NCBI GenBank assembly: GCA_032622095.1
Contig: CP136063.1
Span: forward strand, 40,398,106-40,462,105
Direction of reading: 5' to 3'
DNA from: Siphonodentalium dalli
Taxonomy: Eukaryota > Mollusca > Scaphopoda > Gadilida > Siphonodentaliidae
DNA: 64,000 nucleotides
Positions 10,475 to 20,040 of this stretch are shown here, piece by piece. The notes below the pieces were generated by a model that was not told where the DNA came from, searched no databases, and saw only the letters and a list, made by a program, of their open reading frames with translations. The position numbers and the translations under genes are program-made. Positions within the stretch are counted from its first letter, which is position 1. Each line of letters begins with the position of its first letter.

Positions 10475-10897
10475 CTAGGTGAATGATTTGTCACAAGTAT
10501 CGCACTGATATGGACGATCACCGGTGCGGGTGTGTGTTCTCTTATGATCAGTGACTTGAGATGAAGTAGTCAATGAGTTAACACACACATCGCATGGATA
10601 CGGGCGATCGCTGGTGTGGACTCTATGTTTAGTTATGGCGCTCGTCTGGGTGAATGATTTCTCACATATATCGCACTGATATGGACAATCTCCAGAATGG
10701 ACTCTCTTATGTTGCATTAGGCTACTCGTCTGGGTGAAAGATTTCTCACATGTATCGCACTGATATGGACGCTCTCCAGAATGGACTCTCTTATGTTTCA
10801 TTAAGCTACTCTTCTGGGTGGAAGATTTCTCACATATATCGCACTGATATGGACGCTCTCCAGAATGGACTCTCTTATGTCTCAATAGGTCACCCAT
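10475..10897 (-). pseudogene. C2H2 fingers, 3' segment of array B
   Basis: About four complete fingers end in CDKSFT followed by TAG. One finger is unlike the rest (YPCDVCVNSLTTSSQVTDHKRTH), and the array ends with a TRTGDRPYQCD linker. The segment is in the same minus frame as the two upstream segments, separated from them only by nonsense codons. It is probably the original C-terminal part of the copy B protein. Confidence 0.6.
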
Positions 10898-10939
10898 CCG
10901 GGTGAATGATTTCTGACATATATCCCACTGATACGGATC

Positions 10940-11146
10940 TCAAAAATGGATTCTCTTATGTACAGTCAGATCACTCGTCCGGGTGAATGTTTTCTGACAT
11001 ATATCGCACTGATACGAACGCTCTCCAGAATGGACTCTCTTATGTTTCATTAAGCTACTCTTCTGGGTGGAAGATTTCTCACATATATCGCACTGATATG
11101 GACGCTCTCCAGAATGGACTCTCTTATGTCTCAATAGGTCACCCAT
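10940..11146 (-). pseudogene. C2H2 fingers, middle segment of array B
   Basis: Two complete fingers (CDICEKSSTQKSSL and CDICQKTFTRTSDL) end in HKRIHF and then TGA. The segment from about 10,690 to 10,935 repeats at about 10,940-11,187 (period ~252 bases, three fingers), including the TGA and a Cys-to-Trp change (YQWDIC). The nonsense codon was therefore copied with the fingers, which suggests expansion without selection for an open frame. Confidence 0.65.
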
Positions 11147-11188
11147 CCGGGTGAATGATTTCTGACATATATCCCACTGATACGGATC

Positions 11189-12808
11189 TCAAAAATGGAT
11201 TCTCTTATGTACAGTCAGATCACTCGTCCGGGTGAATGTTTTCTGACATATATCGCACTGATACGGACGCTCTCCAGAATGGACTCTCTTATGTTTCGTT
11301 AGATCACCCTTCTGGATGAATGATTTCTCACATATATCGCACTGATACGGACGATCTCCAGAATGGACTCTCTTATGTACAGTCAGATCACTCGTCCGGG
11401 TGAATGTTTTCTGACATATATCGCACTGATACGGACGCTCTCCAGAATGGACTCTCTTATGTTTCGTTAGATCACCCTTCTGGATGAATGATTTCTCACA
11501 TATATCGCACTGATATGGACGATCCTCAGAATGGACTCTCTTATGTTTCGTTAGATCACTCTTGTGGATGAATGATTTCTCACATATATCGCACTGATAC
11601 GGACGATCCTCAGAATGGACTCTCTTATGTTTCGTTAGATCACTCTTCTGGATGAATGATTTCTCACATATATCGCACTGATACGGACGATCCCCAGAAT
11701 GGACTCTCTTATGTTTCGTTAGAACACACTTCTGGGTGAATGATTTCTCACATATATCGCACTGATATGGACGATCTCCAGAATGGACTCTCTTATGTCT
11801 CGTTATGTCACCATTATTGCCGAATGATTTCTCACATATATCGCATTGATACGGACGATCTCCGGTATGGACTCTCTTATGTCTCATTAGATGACTCTTC
11901 TGGATGAATGATTTCTCACATATATCGCACTGATACGGACGATCCCCGGAATGGACTCTCTTATGTAACATTAGGTCAATCATCCGGGTAAATGATTTCT
12001 CACATATATCGCATTGATACGGATGATCTCCAGAATGGATTACCTTATGGTTCAGTAGGCTACTCGTCTGGGTGAATGATTTTTCACATATATCGCAATG
12101 ATATGGACGATCCCCAGAATGGACTCTCTTGTGTCTCATCAGGCTACCCTTCTCGGTGAACGATTTCTCACATATATCGCACTGATGTGGACGCTCTCCA
12201 GAATGGACTCTCTTATGTTGCATTAGGTTACTCGTCTGTGTGAAAGATTTCTCACATATATCACACTGATACGGACGCTCTCCAGAATGGACTCTCTTAT
12301 GTGTAATTAGGTTACTCGTCTGTGTGAATGATTTCTCACATATATCACACTGGTATGGACGCTCTCCAGAATGGACTCTCTTATGTTGCACTAGGCCACT
12401 CATCTGTGTGAATGATTTTTCACATATATCGCACTGATACGGATCTTCAAAATGGATTCTCTTATGCGCAGTTAGATCACACGTCCGGGTGAATGATTTA
12501 TGACATATATCGCATTGATACGGACGATATCCAGAATGGACTCTCTTATGTCTCATCAGGTGACTCTTCTGGGATAATGATTTTTCACATATATCGCAAT
12601 GATATGGACGATCCCCAGAATGGACTCTCTTATGTTTCAATAGGTCACACATCCGGGTGTATGATTTCTCACCTATATCACACTGATACGGACGATCTCC
12701 AGAATGGATTCTCTTTTGGCTCATTAGGCTACTATTGTGGGTGAATGATTTTTCACATATATCGCATTGATACGGACGCTCTCCAGAATGGACTCTCTTA
12801 TGTTGCAT
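11189..12808 (-). CDS. C2H2 zinc-finger array, copy B main open frame (19 fingers)
   Basis: The frame of 539 residues is almost wholly fingers, mostly 28 residues apart, with linkers HSGDRPYQC, HSGERPYQC and HSEDRPYQC. Finger 1 has SQKRIH (zinc His replaced by Gln) and finger 2 has CDIG (zinc Cys lost); fingers 3-19 keep all four ligands. Helix residues differ between fingers (TQTSNLIT, TEKGSLMR, IQKSDLTK, GNNGDITR), so different base contacts are expected from the family code. The frame stops at TGA in HF(stop)DP and would continue in frame to 10,475. There is no KRAB, SCAN, BTB or ZAD domain next to it. Whether it is expressed cannot be told; upstream decay argues for a pseudogene. Confidence 0.75.
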   Translation of the reverse strand: MQHKRVHSGERPYQCDICEKSFTHNSSLMSQKRIHSGDRPYQCDIGEKSYTRMCDLLKHKRVHSGDRPYHCDICEKSLSQKSHLMRHKRVHSGYRPYQCDICHKSFTRTCDLTAHKRIHFEDPYQCDICEKSFTQMSGLVQHKRVHSGERPYQCDICEKSFTQTSNLITHKRVHSGERPYQCDICEKSFTQTSNLMQHKRVHSGERPHQCDICEKSFTEKGSLMRHKRVHSGDRPYHCDICEKSFTQTSSLLNHKVIHSGDHPYQCDICEKSFTRMIDLMLHKRVHSGDRPYQCDICEKSFIQKSHLMRHKRVHTGDRPYQCDICEKSFGNNGDITRHKRVHSGDRPYQCDICEKSFTQKCVLTKHKRVHSGDRPYQCDICEKSFIQKSDLTKHKRVHSEDRPYQCDICEKSFIHKSDLTKHKRVHSEDRPYQCDICEKSFIQKGDLTKHKRVHSGERPYQCDICQKTFTRTSDLTVHKRVHSGDRPYQCDICEKSFIQKGDLTKHKRVHSGERPYQCDICQKTFTRTSDLTVHKRIHF

Positions 12809-13175
12809 TAGGTGACTCGTCTGTGTGAATGATTTCTCACATATTATCGCACTGATACGGACTATCTCCTATGTGGACTCTCTTATGTGCTGGCATGTCA
12901 CTGTCAGTTGAGTGCAGTCTCTGTGCGCTTTCCTCATACACCACACTCGAGTGGACGATCGGGTTTTTAAATTTCCTAAAATTCCGAATATTTTACCGCT
13001 TATATCGGACTTGTAAGGAGTGGATTATCTCATGTGCAATTATTAATTTGTCCTGAAGAAGAATCGGATTCACGGCCCGTTAATAATAGCGTTATCCAAA
13101 TTGTCCTCTTCATCGCAAACTTGACAAAGCCACGGATAATCAGTGAGGCGTTAAAGAAGATAATGGACACCGCTT
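12809..13175 (-). pseudogene. Decayed fingers and linker region upstream of array B
   Basis: The region matches 1,704-2,040 of copy A. An extra base in ATATTATCGC (about 12,846) breaks the finger frame. Further up, the minus strand reads PWLCQVCDEEDNLDNAIING between stops, a Cys-x2-Cys remnant also present in A and C. Confidence 0.4.
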
Positions 13176-13415
13176 TCATATCGACAAAGGAAGGCCTACT
13201 TTGTTCCCAATGTCAGTATACACAAACAACACCCCGTTACAGCCCACAAAATAATTGTCGACAAGAAATACCGATTTCCTTTGTTCATGAAAGAGTGATA
13301 CCGATAACATTTCAAAATCTAGTTCTATAGAATGGATACGTCTATTGGGCGATATTATGGTGGGAGACAAATCGGTTCGATTATTGCACACGTACTCAGC
13401 TAATTTCATACTGAT
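13176..13415 (-). CDS. Candidate upstream exon, copy B
   Basis: Same acceptor as copy A (CTTACTTTCAG ending at 13,416) and the same start, ATG at 13,407-13,409. The frame encodes 77 residues, starting MKLAEYVCNNRTDL and ending GNKVGLPLSI before a TGA. It lacks the extra base that lets copy A continue. No domain is recognised. Its position upstream of the fingers on the same strand suggests an exon, but no convincing donor was found. Confidence 0.4.
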   Translation of the reverse strand: MSMKLAEYVCNNRTDLSPTIISPNRRIHSIELDFEMLSVSLFHEQRKSVFLVDNYFVGCNGVLFVYTDIGNKVGLPLSI

Positions 13416-13454
13416 CTGAAAGTAAGAAAAACGTGTTCGATGCAGCTGTTCGGT

Positions 13455-13707
13455 GTGTATTTATATTACTGGTACTATGGGACCTAATTCTCACAGTATA
13501 TTTCGTTTATATTACTGGTACCATAGGACTGAATTCTTACATTATATTTCGTTTGTTTAACTGGTACCATAGGACCGAATTCCTACATTATATTTCGTTT
13601 ATATTACTGGTACCTTAGGACCGAATTCTTACATTATATTTCGTGTATATTACTAATGCAATAGGATTGAATTCTTACATTATATTTCGTATATATATAT
13701 TACTGGT
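13455..13707. repeat. 46-bp minisatellite, copy B, left of LINE
   Basis: Same 46-bp units as in copy A, cut by the LINE after ACTGGT at 13,707. The array resumes with GGTACCATAGG at 19,771. Confidence 0.9.
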
Positions 13708-14243
13708 GAACAATCGAACGCACCCGACGGAAGTGGCTGCTCTAAATCTCGCTCCCGATTTTATCGATGATTTTAACAATTTTACTAGTTTTAACTCAAT
13801 ATTGCACCTGTGAAATAGTGTACAAAGAACTGTTTTATCACCTAACTACCTAATCATTTCTTATTCTTGTGTATGAAGTCTGTATATAGCCATTTTATCT
13901 AACTTTTACTACCAAGGTCGAGCGACGCCATTTTGAATCCTGAACCAGCCGGCATATTTTCGAGCTGGATGAGCACCTGCCAACACTTTTATGAACCTTT
14001 TTGAAACTTGTTTTTATCCAATATATCTCGAGGTGCTTTTAGCGTATATATTACCAGTGTTAATTTTATCTACTTCCACCTAGAACAGTAGCATTTTCAC
14101 CTCTATTTGAGTTCCGAACTTGAATTTCTCTACTCCACTCACCGTCACACTGAGTTAGTGTCCAGTCTAATTTTGTGACTGCCCCTGCTTGACTGTGTCT
14201 ACCTGCTCGGCTATTGACCTGGCTGAAGTATCCACTCAGAACC
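13708..14243 (+). promoter_or_regulatory. LINE 5' UTR
   Basis: The 536 bases between the insertion junction and the ORF1 ATG have no long ORF. LINE 5' UTRs usually hold an internal promoter; no specific element can be pointed to here. Confidence 0.5.
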
Positions 14244-16239
14244 ATGAGTCAACAGAGAAAAAGTTCTCGAATGAAAACTCAGAAGAACATCTTCACTCCA
14301 AGTAGGCCAACCCCGGCCTCTCGTAGAGACATCCAAAGCGACATCCATCATTCCTCTCTCCCATACAACCTGGATGAGAAGAAAACACTGAAAAAGAAGA
14401 TTAAAGCTGCGGAGAAAACATACACCGTCAACCCCGCATTTAAAGGTGGCAACTTTGTTTTTGACTTCTCTGCTGCCGGTTACGAAATTTTTAAATCTAC
14501 AACAATCGAGGCACTAGAAAGTTCACCAACCACAGCCCACATTTCCAGAAAGACTTCAAAAAATGATATTGTTGTATTTGAAACCTATACAGTCTCGGAC
14601 AAAGACGCCAAACTCTTCGTTGTCAACTTCTACGACTCTACTTCTCGAGTTATGATCAATGGGACAGAGCAAGAAATAGTCAACTTCCTACAGAAATTTC
14701 TCCCCCCAATCCTGGAAACTATGGACCGTGATCCAAACATACATGATATGAACAATAGAAAGGGATACCGCTACAAAACCACCAACTAAGCCAAGTCATA
14801 GACCATCTCACTCAACAAAAACAACCCCGACTCGTTCGCCTGATAGCCGACTAAAATCTCCTGTACTTCCACCAAGCCCTCCGGCATTTACAGATGGTTG
14901 CCCATTTACCCTGGGAACTCCATTATCTGAAACTGAGATCTCACAGCTCCAAAATGATATCTGTCCAATCTGTGGAAAGGAAGCCCATATAGAAAACAGT
15001 ATTACCTGCGACACATGCTGCAGGAATATTCACCATGCTTGCGAAGGAACATCCGAGCAGGCCATCAGCCTATTAGGCAATCAGACCAAGCCATACACAT
15101 GCATTAGCTGCTATAGTAGCACCAAACAGGATCACGACAGTGGTGATATTCAGAATCCGAGATCACCTCAATCCTTGAAAATCACAGCTGAAAAGTCTCG
15201 AACACTTCATGACGACTCTTCCACTCACGTCAAATCCAGAACAACGCCAACACAGCAGTTCAACCAAACGGAACTCGAAAATATCGAACTGAAAAACTCC
15301 GACGCTAACAAAAATACTACACTTCGAACAGAACTCCTGGCAAAGGAAAAAGAGCTGAAGAAAAAAGAAAAGGAAATCTGCAAACTGGCATCACAATTGG
15401 ACAAAGCCAGCAAGGAACTAACAACGAGCAGAACCTATATAGCAGCTCTTGAAAAAGACAAGCAAGAACTGGAACACTCCCTCAAGATCAGACACACCGA
15501 ACCACACAGGGAGAATCCCCAACCAGCTCATAATAGCGACATACTCACAGCTGAAAAAGTCTCTACTGACATGAAGATCTGGACCCTAGAACATCGTCTA
15601 AGTCAACTCGAACTGGAAGTCATGAGACAAACATCGTGCACCCGTCACTGCCAAGTACCACTGCCCACTGTCACAGAAACAACGCAACACCAAACAGCTC
15701 CCGAAACGAACTACCAACCAACTGAATCACCACCAATAGATGCCTGTACTGATCCAACCATATCGAAGAGTGTATCAACTGGCAAGTTATTGCAGACACA
15801 TCCAATCAACTTAAACACTACCGAGGCAAACCCTGGTTCTAACACCACCCCAACACCTAATGAGATTCCTATGCCAATACCGCCAGACGAAGGACAGCCA
15901 AAACCTAAACCTAACCCTAAGCAGTCTTTTTTTGGCGACCGCCAACATCACCGGCCACCACAACTGCGAAGGCGACACACAAAACCGTCGAGATATGCTG
16001 TGTGGAACCACCAGCAACCTCCGATGATTGCAGCTCACCCACCAATAATTCAACACCATTCAATCCCATCACCTTTCCCGTTTCCAGTACCGCTCATTCC
16101 ACACGGGAACTGGCTCCACCATCCGCCGCCATTCCAGATGGGCCTGATACGAGCCTCAACTTTATCTCCTACAATATTGAGGGTCTCTCATCCAACGGCG
16201 AATACCTACAGCACCTTGCATCGAAGGCAGATGTCATAA
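14244..16239 (+). pseudogene. LINE ORF1 (RNA-binding/accessory protein with PHD finger and coiled coil), frameshifted
   Basis: I start at ATG 14,244 in ACCATGA. The first frame runs to a stop at 14,787-14,789 and includes a compact block with LFVVNFYDSTSRVMINGTEQ, a type seen in ORF1 of invertebrate LINEs. The next frame is open from 14,752, lacks an early ATG, and carries a PHD finger with full Cys4-His-Cys3 spacing (CPIC at 14,962 to CISC at 15,111), a Pro/Ser/Thr-rich linker before it, and a Lys/Glu-rich coiled coil (about 15,280-15,490). A Pro/Gln/Asn-rich tail ends at 16,239. The two parts are most simply one protein broken by a one-base insertion between 14,752 and 14,786. ORF1 proteins bind element RNA; the PHD may contact chromatin (inference). 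Confidence 0.75.
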
Positions 16240-19200
16240 TTGCCCAAGAACACTGGCTGTACAACTATGAATCATGGAAACTTGAAGACATCCTGGGGGA
16301 CTTTAACGCGGTAGTGAAATGCTCAGATGATAATGACATTGTCCTACCAAATCACCGTAGCAGAGGCCAAGCCGGTATAGCTGTGTGCTACCATAAGAAC
16401 ATTGCCCAATATGTGGACCCACTTCCAGATGGAGGAAACAGACTCGCAGCTATTAGAATTAATGCGGACGTCCCTATTGTCGTCATTGGAGTATACCTCC
16501 CCAGCAGAGGTAACAATTACACCAGAAGCGACTACACAGCAATCCTTGACGAACTCATCACCATCGTTCGAAAATATGTCTCCTCGTCCCATGTTATTCT
16601 GGCTGGTGACTTCAACGCCTCGCTCCACAGATCCTATGACTGTACCCGAGATGCGGACTTCAAGAAGTTCCTGAATGAGGCTAAACTCCGTCTTCCAACA
16701 TGCTGTCCCAGAGAACCAACTTACCACTCCTATGACAACGTATCACATTCCCAGATTGACTATTTTTTTCAATCACAAGACATCATCGGGAAATATCAGA
16801 CCATCAAGAGAGAAGGTACTAACCTTTCGACCCACGACCCTATTACAGTTTCTATAAGCCTCCAACTCAAAAGAGCTCAAGACCCACCAAAAATACAGGG
16901 CAGGAAAAGAATCAACTGGAACAAAATAAATAAAGACCTATACTGCAATGACATCACCGAAGCACTGGCCAACACCGCCGACTTAAACACAGAAGACTCT
17001 ACAACTGAAGTACTGGTCACAACTCTTACAAAAGTCCTGAACGAATCCGCACACAAACAGTGGGACAACAAACCCCGTAAACCTAAAAGGAAAAGAATCT
17101 GGTCACCTGACATTACTATGGCAGTTAAGGATGCCAAGCATGCCTTTTGGGAATGGAAGAGAGCTGGAAGACCTGATATTAAAAATCACCTATGCATCAA
17201 CCTCAAGCTGAAGAAAAAACATCTACGCAGCCTCATCAGGAAACAACACGCCCGTGCTAGAACCAATAAGCTCATGGAGATCATGGAACTAAGGGACACA
17301 GATGTCAAAGCCTTCTACCGCATTATCAGAGCTCAAAGTGACCCTAAAGCCAGTGGTACAACCCTCCTGAATGTCAAGGGCGAAGTCCTCAAAACCAATG
17401 AAGAGGTAACTAATGGTTGGGCCTCCTACTTTGAAGAGCTATCAACACCACTTGAATCAAGCAACTTTAACGAACCTTACAAACAACTTGTGGAAACAGA
17501 CATAGAATACCTAACACAGACCCTTATGGAAAATCGGGAAAGCATTCACCCAACAAACCCAGACGAGCTATTGCAATGTATTAAATCTTTCAAATCCGGT
17601 AAAGCTCCAGATGAAGATGGCATCACCATGGAACACTTGAAGTTTGGAGGAGATAACCTAATATCATACCTCTGCAACATTATCAACAGAATCTTTCAAG
17701 AAGCCAAGATTCCAGACTGCATGAAGGGCGGATCAGTATGTCCTATATATAAGAAAGGTGGCAAACCGAAAGATGACCCAAACTCATACAGGAAAATAAC
17801 GATAACCAACACAATTGGAAAGACCGTCGAGAAGCTTCACCTACTGAGAAACAACAATGCAGTAAAAACACTACAGTCACCCCTCCAGAAAGGGTTTACC
17901 AAGGGGGAATCACCGACCGCTGCTGCTCTCATAATAACTGAGCTAATAAATGAGGCTAAGGAGCAGAAGAAGCCACTATATATAGCGTTTATGGATGCTA
18001 AAAAAGCCTTTGATGTAGTCTGGCACCCCGGTCTTCTAAGAGAACTCTACAAAGCAGGAATATCCGGAGATAACTGGCTCCTCTTTAAGGACTGGTACTC
18101 AAACCTATACTCCACTGTGAATTGGAATGGAATGAAATCACAACAATTTATGGAACGCCAAGGTGTCCGACAAGGGGGACGTATGGTCACCTTCTGCATA
18201 TAAGGTCTTTGTTAATGGTCTGCTGACTCAATATGAAGAAAACAGTCTTGGATCGCGAATTGGCTCAGTCTTCTGCGGTACACCTACTGTTGCTGATGAT
18301 GTTACCCTCGTTTCACATGACCCCAACGAACTACACGTCATGCTTAACATCCTAATGGATTATGCCAACGTCTACGATACCTTATCAGCGAGCAGAAATC
18401 GTGTATCCTGTCTATCAGCAGAAGGGACCCTGGACATACTTGGACTCTAAGCAACCACCGAATGCAAACCGTGACCAAAGCTACTCACCTCGGCATCACA
18501 CGTGACGGTTCATCTAAGCATGGCACAAGCCTGGTGGCACAAGAACGCATCTCCGCAGCTAGACGATGTTCATATGCCCTCCTAGGTGCTGGTTTTCACG
18601 GCATGAATGGTCTCAATCCAAAAGTTTCGGCACACCTCTTACGCTGCTACATTCTCCCTCGATTACTGTACGGTCTAGACGTAATAAATCTAAACAAAAA
18701 GGATATGCAACAATTGGAAACTTTCTATACACAGACTGCCAAACGCCTACAACATCTTCCAACAAGAACAGCTAACTGTGCATCTCTGCTTATGCTGGGT
18801 CTTATACCGATAGAAGGAGAAATCCATAAAAGGACGCTTAAAACATATGGTAATATTGTTCGTAACGAAGGCTCTGTGGAATGTCAGCTTGCTGCCAGAC
18901 AACTTGCGACCAAAGGTGACACATCAAACAGCTGGTTCACAAAAGTCACCCGCCTTACCGAACTATATGACCTGCCATCTACTCATGATCTGGTAGCCTT
19001 CCCACCACCGAAACGTCTCTGGAAGAACATGGTGGACACAGCTATAGAAAAACACTGGTTGGGGAACCTTAAACGGGAAGCCATGGATAAATCGACCCTA
19101 ACACAATTGAATCTACAAGACACCACTCCTGGCCATGTACACCAAATCTGGGATGCTTGCGGATCCGAACCGTTCGCCACAACTATGGCAGCACATAAAA

Positions 19201-19592
19201 TGAAAATGTCAACAGGCACATATATTTTACAAAGACAAAAAGCTAAATTTGAATCTACTACCACTGACATCTGTCAACTCTGCAACAAAGAACCTGAGGA
19301 CATACTCCACTTCATTGTAACCTGTGAAAGTCTCCATGCTGTAAGAAGCCGCTTCATAACAGCCATAAAAGAAACTCTGAACCAAGCTGGATTGAACCCC
19401 AATATACAAAACCATTACCTCTTGAAACTAATACTTGACTGCTCAGCATTCGATATCCCAAAGTACTGCATGCTGAACATTGAATCCATCGCCAGAGGCT
19501 TGTGTTACCAACTACACCATGCTCGTCTCCGTATCCTGTCCAAGAAGAAAACTGGTCTAAGAGCTCCGCCTGTGGACCCCGGCAGTCAGTGA
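15921..19592 (+). pseudogene. LINE ORF2: AP endonuclease and reverse transcriptase, two frameshifts
   Basis: The endonuclease starts near 16,158 and keeps the expected residues: SYNIEG, AQEHWL, AGDFNAS, SQIDYFF and STHDPI. The reverse transcriptase (about 17,570-18,460) has MDAKKAFDVVWH (motif A), GVRQGG and VADD (motif C, usually YADD or CADD). After it come THLGITRDG, the LLRCYILPRLLYGLD region and a Cys-Cys-His-Cys knuckle at about 19,270-19,325. A one-base insertion at about 18,178 and a one-base loss near 18,389 shift the RT out of frame and back, so the copy is inactive as it stands. No ATG occurs in this frame before 17,118, beyond the endonuclease. The protein nicks the target and primes cDNA synthesis there. 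Confidence 0.85.
15927..15933 (+). promoter_or_regulatory. Candidate -1 ribosomal frameshift site (TTTTTTT) joining ORF1 to ORF2
   Basis: In the ORF1 frame the run is phased T TTT TTT, as required for a -1 slip. The ORF2 frame is closed by stops at 15,906, 15,912 and 15,918, opens at 15,921, and overlaps ORF1 to 16,239. A small TGGC-GACC-GCCA stem follows at once, but no strong pseudoknot is obvious. A mutation-prone homopolymer is the alternative. Confidence 0.4.
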
Positions 19593-19770
19593 CAGCCACA
19601 AGTTAGACTTGACACTACTTGTAGATAATTTATTGCAGACTGAATATATATATGTATACACATACCGGGTAGCAAACCTATATGCTCAAGAAGATGTGGT
19701 TACGTCCGCCCATAAGGACGGTTCTCCTGACACAGGAGGGATGTACAGAGAAGATAAAGGTAAAGGTAAA
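19593..19770 (+). other. LINE 3' UTR with GGTAAA tail
   Basis: A 3' UTR of under 200 bases holds small stem-loops (GTCC-GCCCATAA-GGAC, CCTG-ACA-CAGG) and ends in GATAAAGGTAAAGGTAAA, abutting GGTACC of the target. Terminal short repeats and a 3' stem-loop recognised by the reverse transcriptase are known for CR1/L2-type LINEs. Confidence 0.65.
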
Positions 19771-20040
19771 GGTACCATAGGACTGATTTTTTACATTATA
19801 TTTCGTTAATATTACTAATGCCATAGGGTTGAATTCTTACATTATATTTCATTTATATCACTGGTACCATAGGACTGACTTCTCACATTATATTTCACTT
19901 ATATTACCGGTGACATAAGACTGAATTTTTACATTATATTAATATTACTGGTACCATTTAGGACTGAATACTTGCCTCATATTTAGTTTGTTTTACTGGT
20001 ACCATAGGACTGAATTATTACATTATATTTCGTTTGTTTT
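19771..20040. repeat. 46-bp minisatellite, copy B, right of LINE
   Basis: Continuation of the array interrupted at 13,707, beginning GGTACCATAGGACTGA and followed by degenerate units as in copies A and C. Confidence 0.9.

Larger units (their letters stand above)
13708..19770 (+). mobile_element. Near full-length APE-type non-LTR retrotransposon (LINE)
   Basis: A 6.06-kb element interrupts the 46-bp minisatellite only in unit B; A and C show the empty site. It has a ~0.5-kb 5' UTR, ORF1 with a PHD finger and coiled coil, ORF2 with endonuclease, reverse transcriptase and a C-terminal zinc knuckle, and a short 3' UTR ending in repeated GGTAAA with small hairpins just before. Such a tail fits the CR1/L2 group; I leave the clade open. 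The flanks share only GGT, so any target duplication is 3 bases or hidden by the tail. The lesions are few (about 14,752-14,786, 18,178 and 18,389), so the insertion is recent. It was probably recently mobile but is now disabled. Confidence 0.9.

Noticed and set aside
15901-15920. CCTAAA/CCTAA run like a telomere repeat
   Set aside because: It encodes Pro-Lys repeats in the ORF1 tail and is only about three units long.
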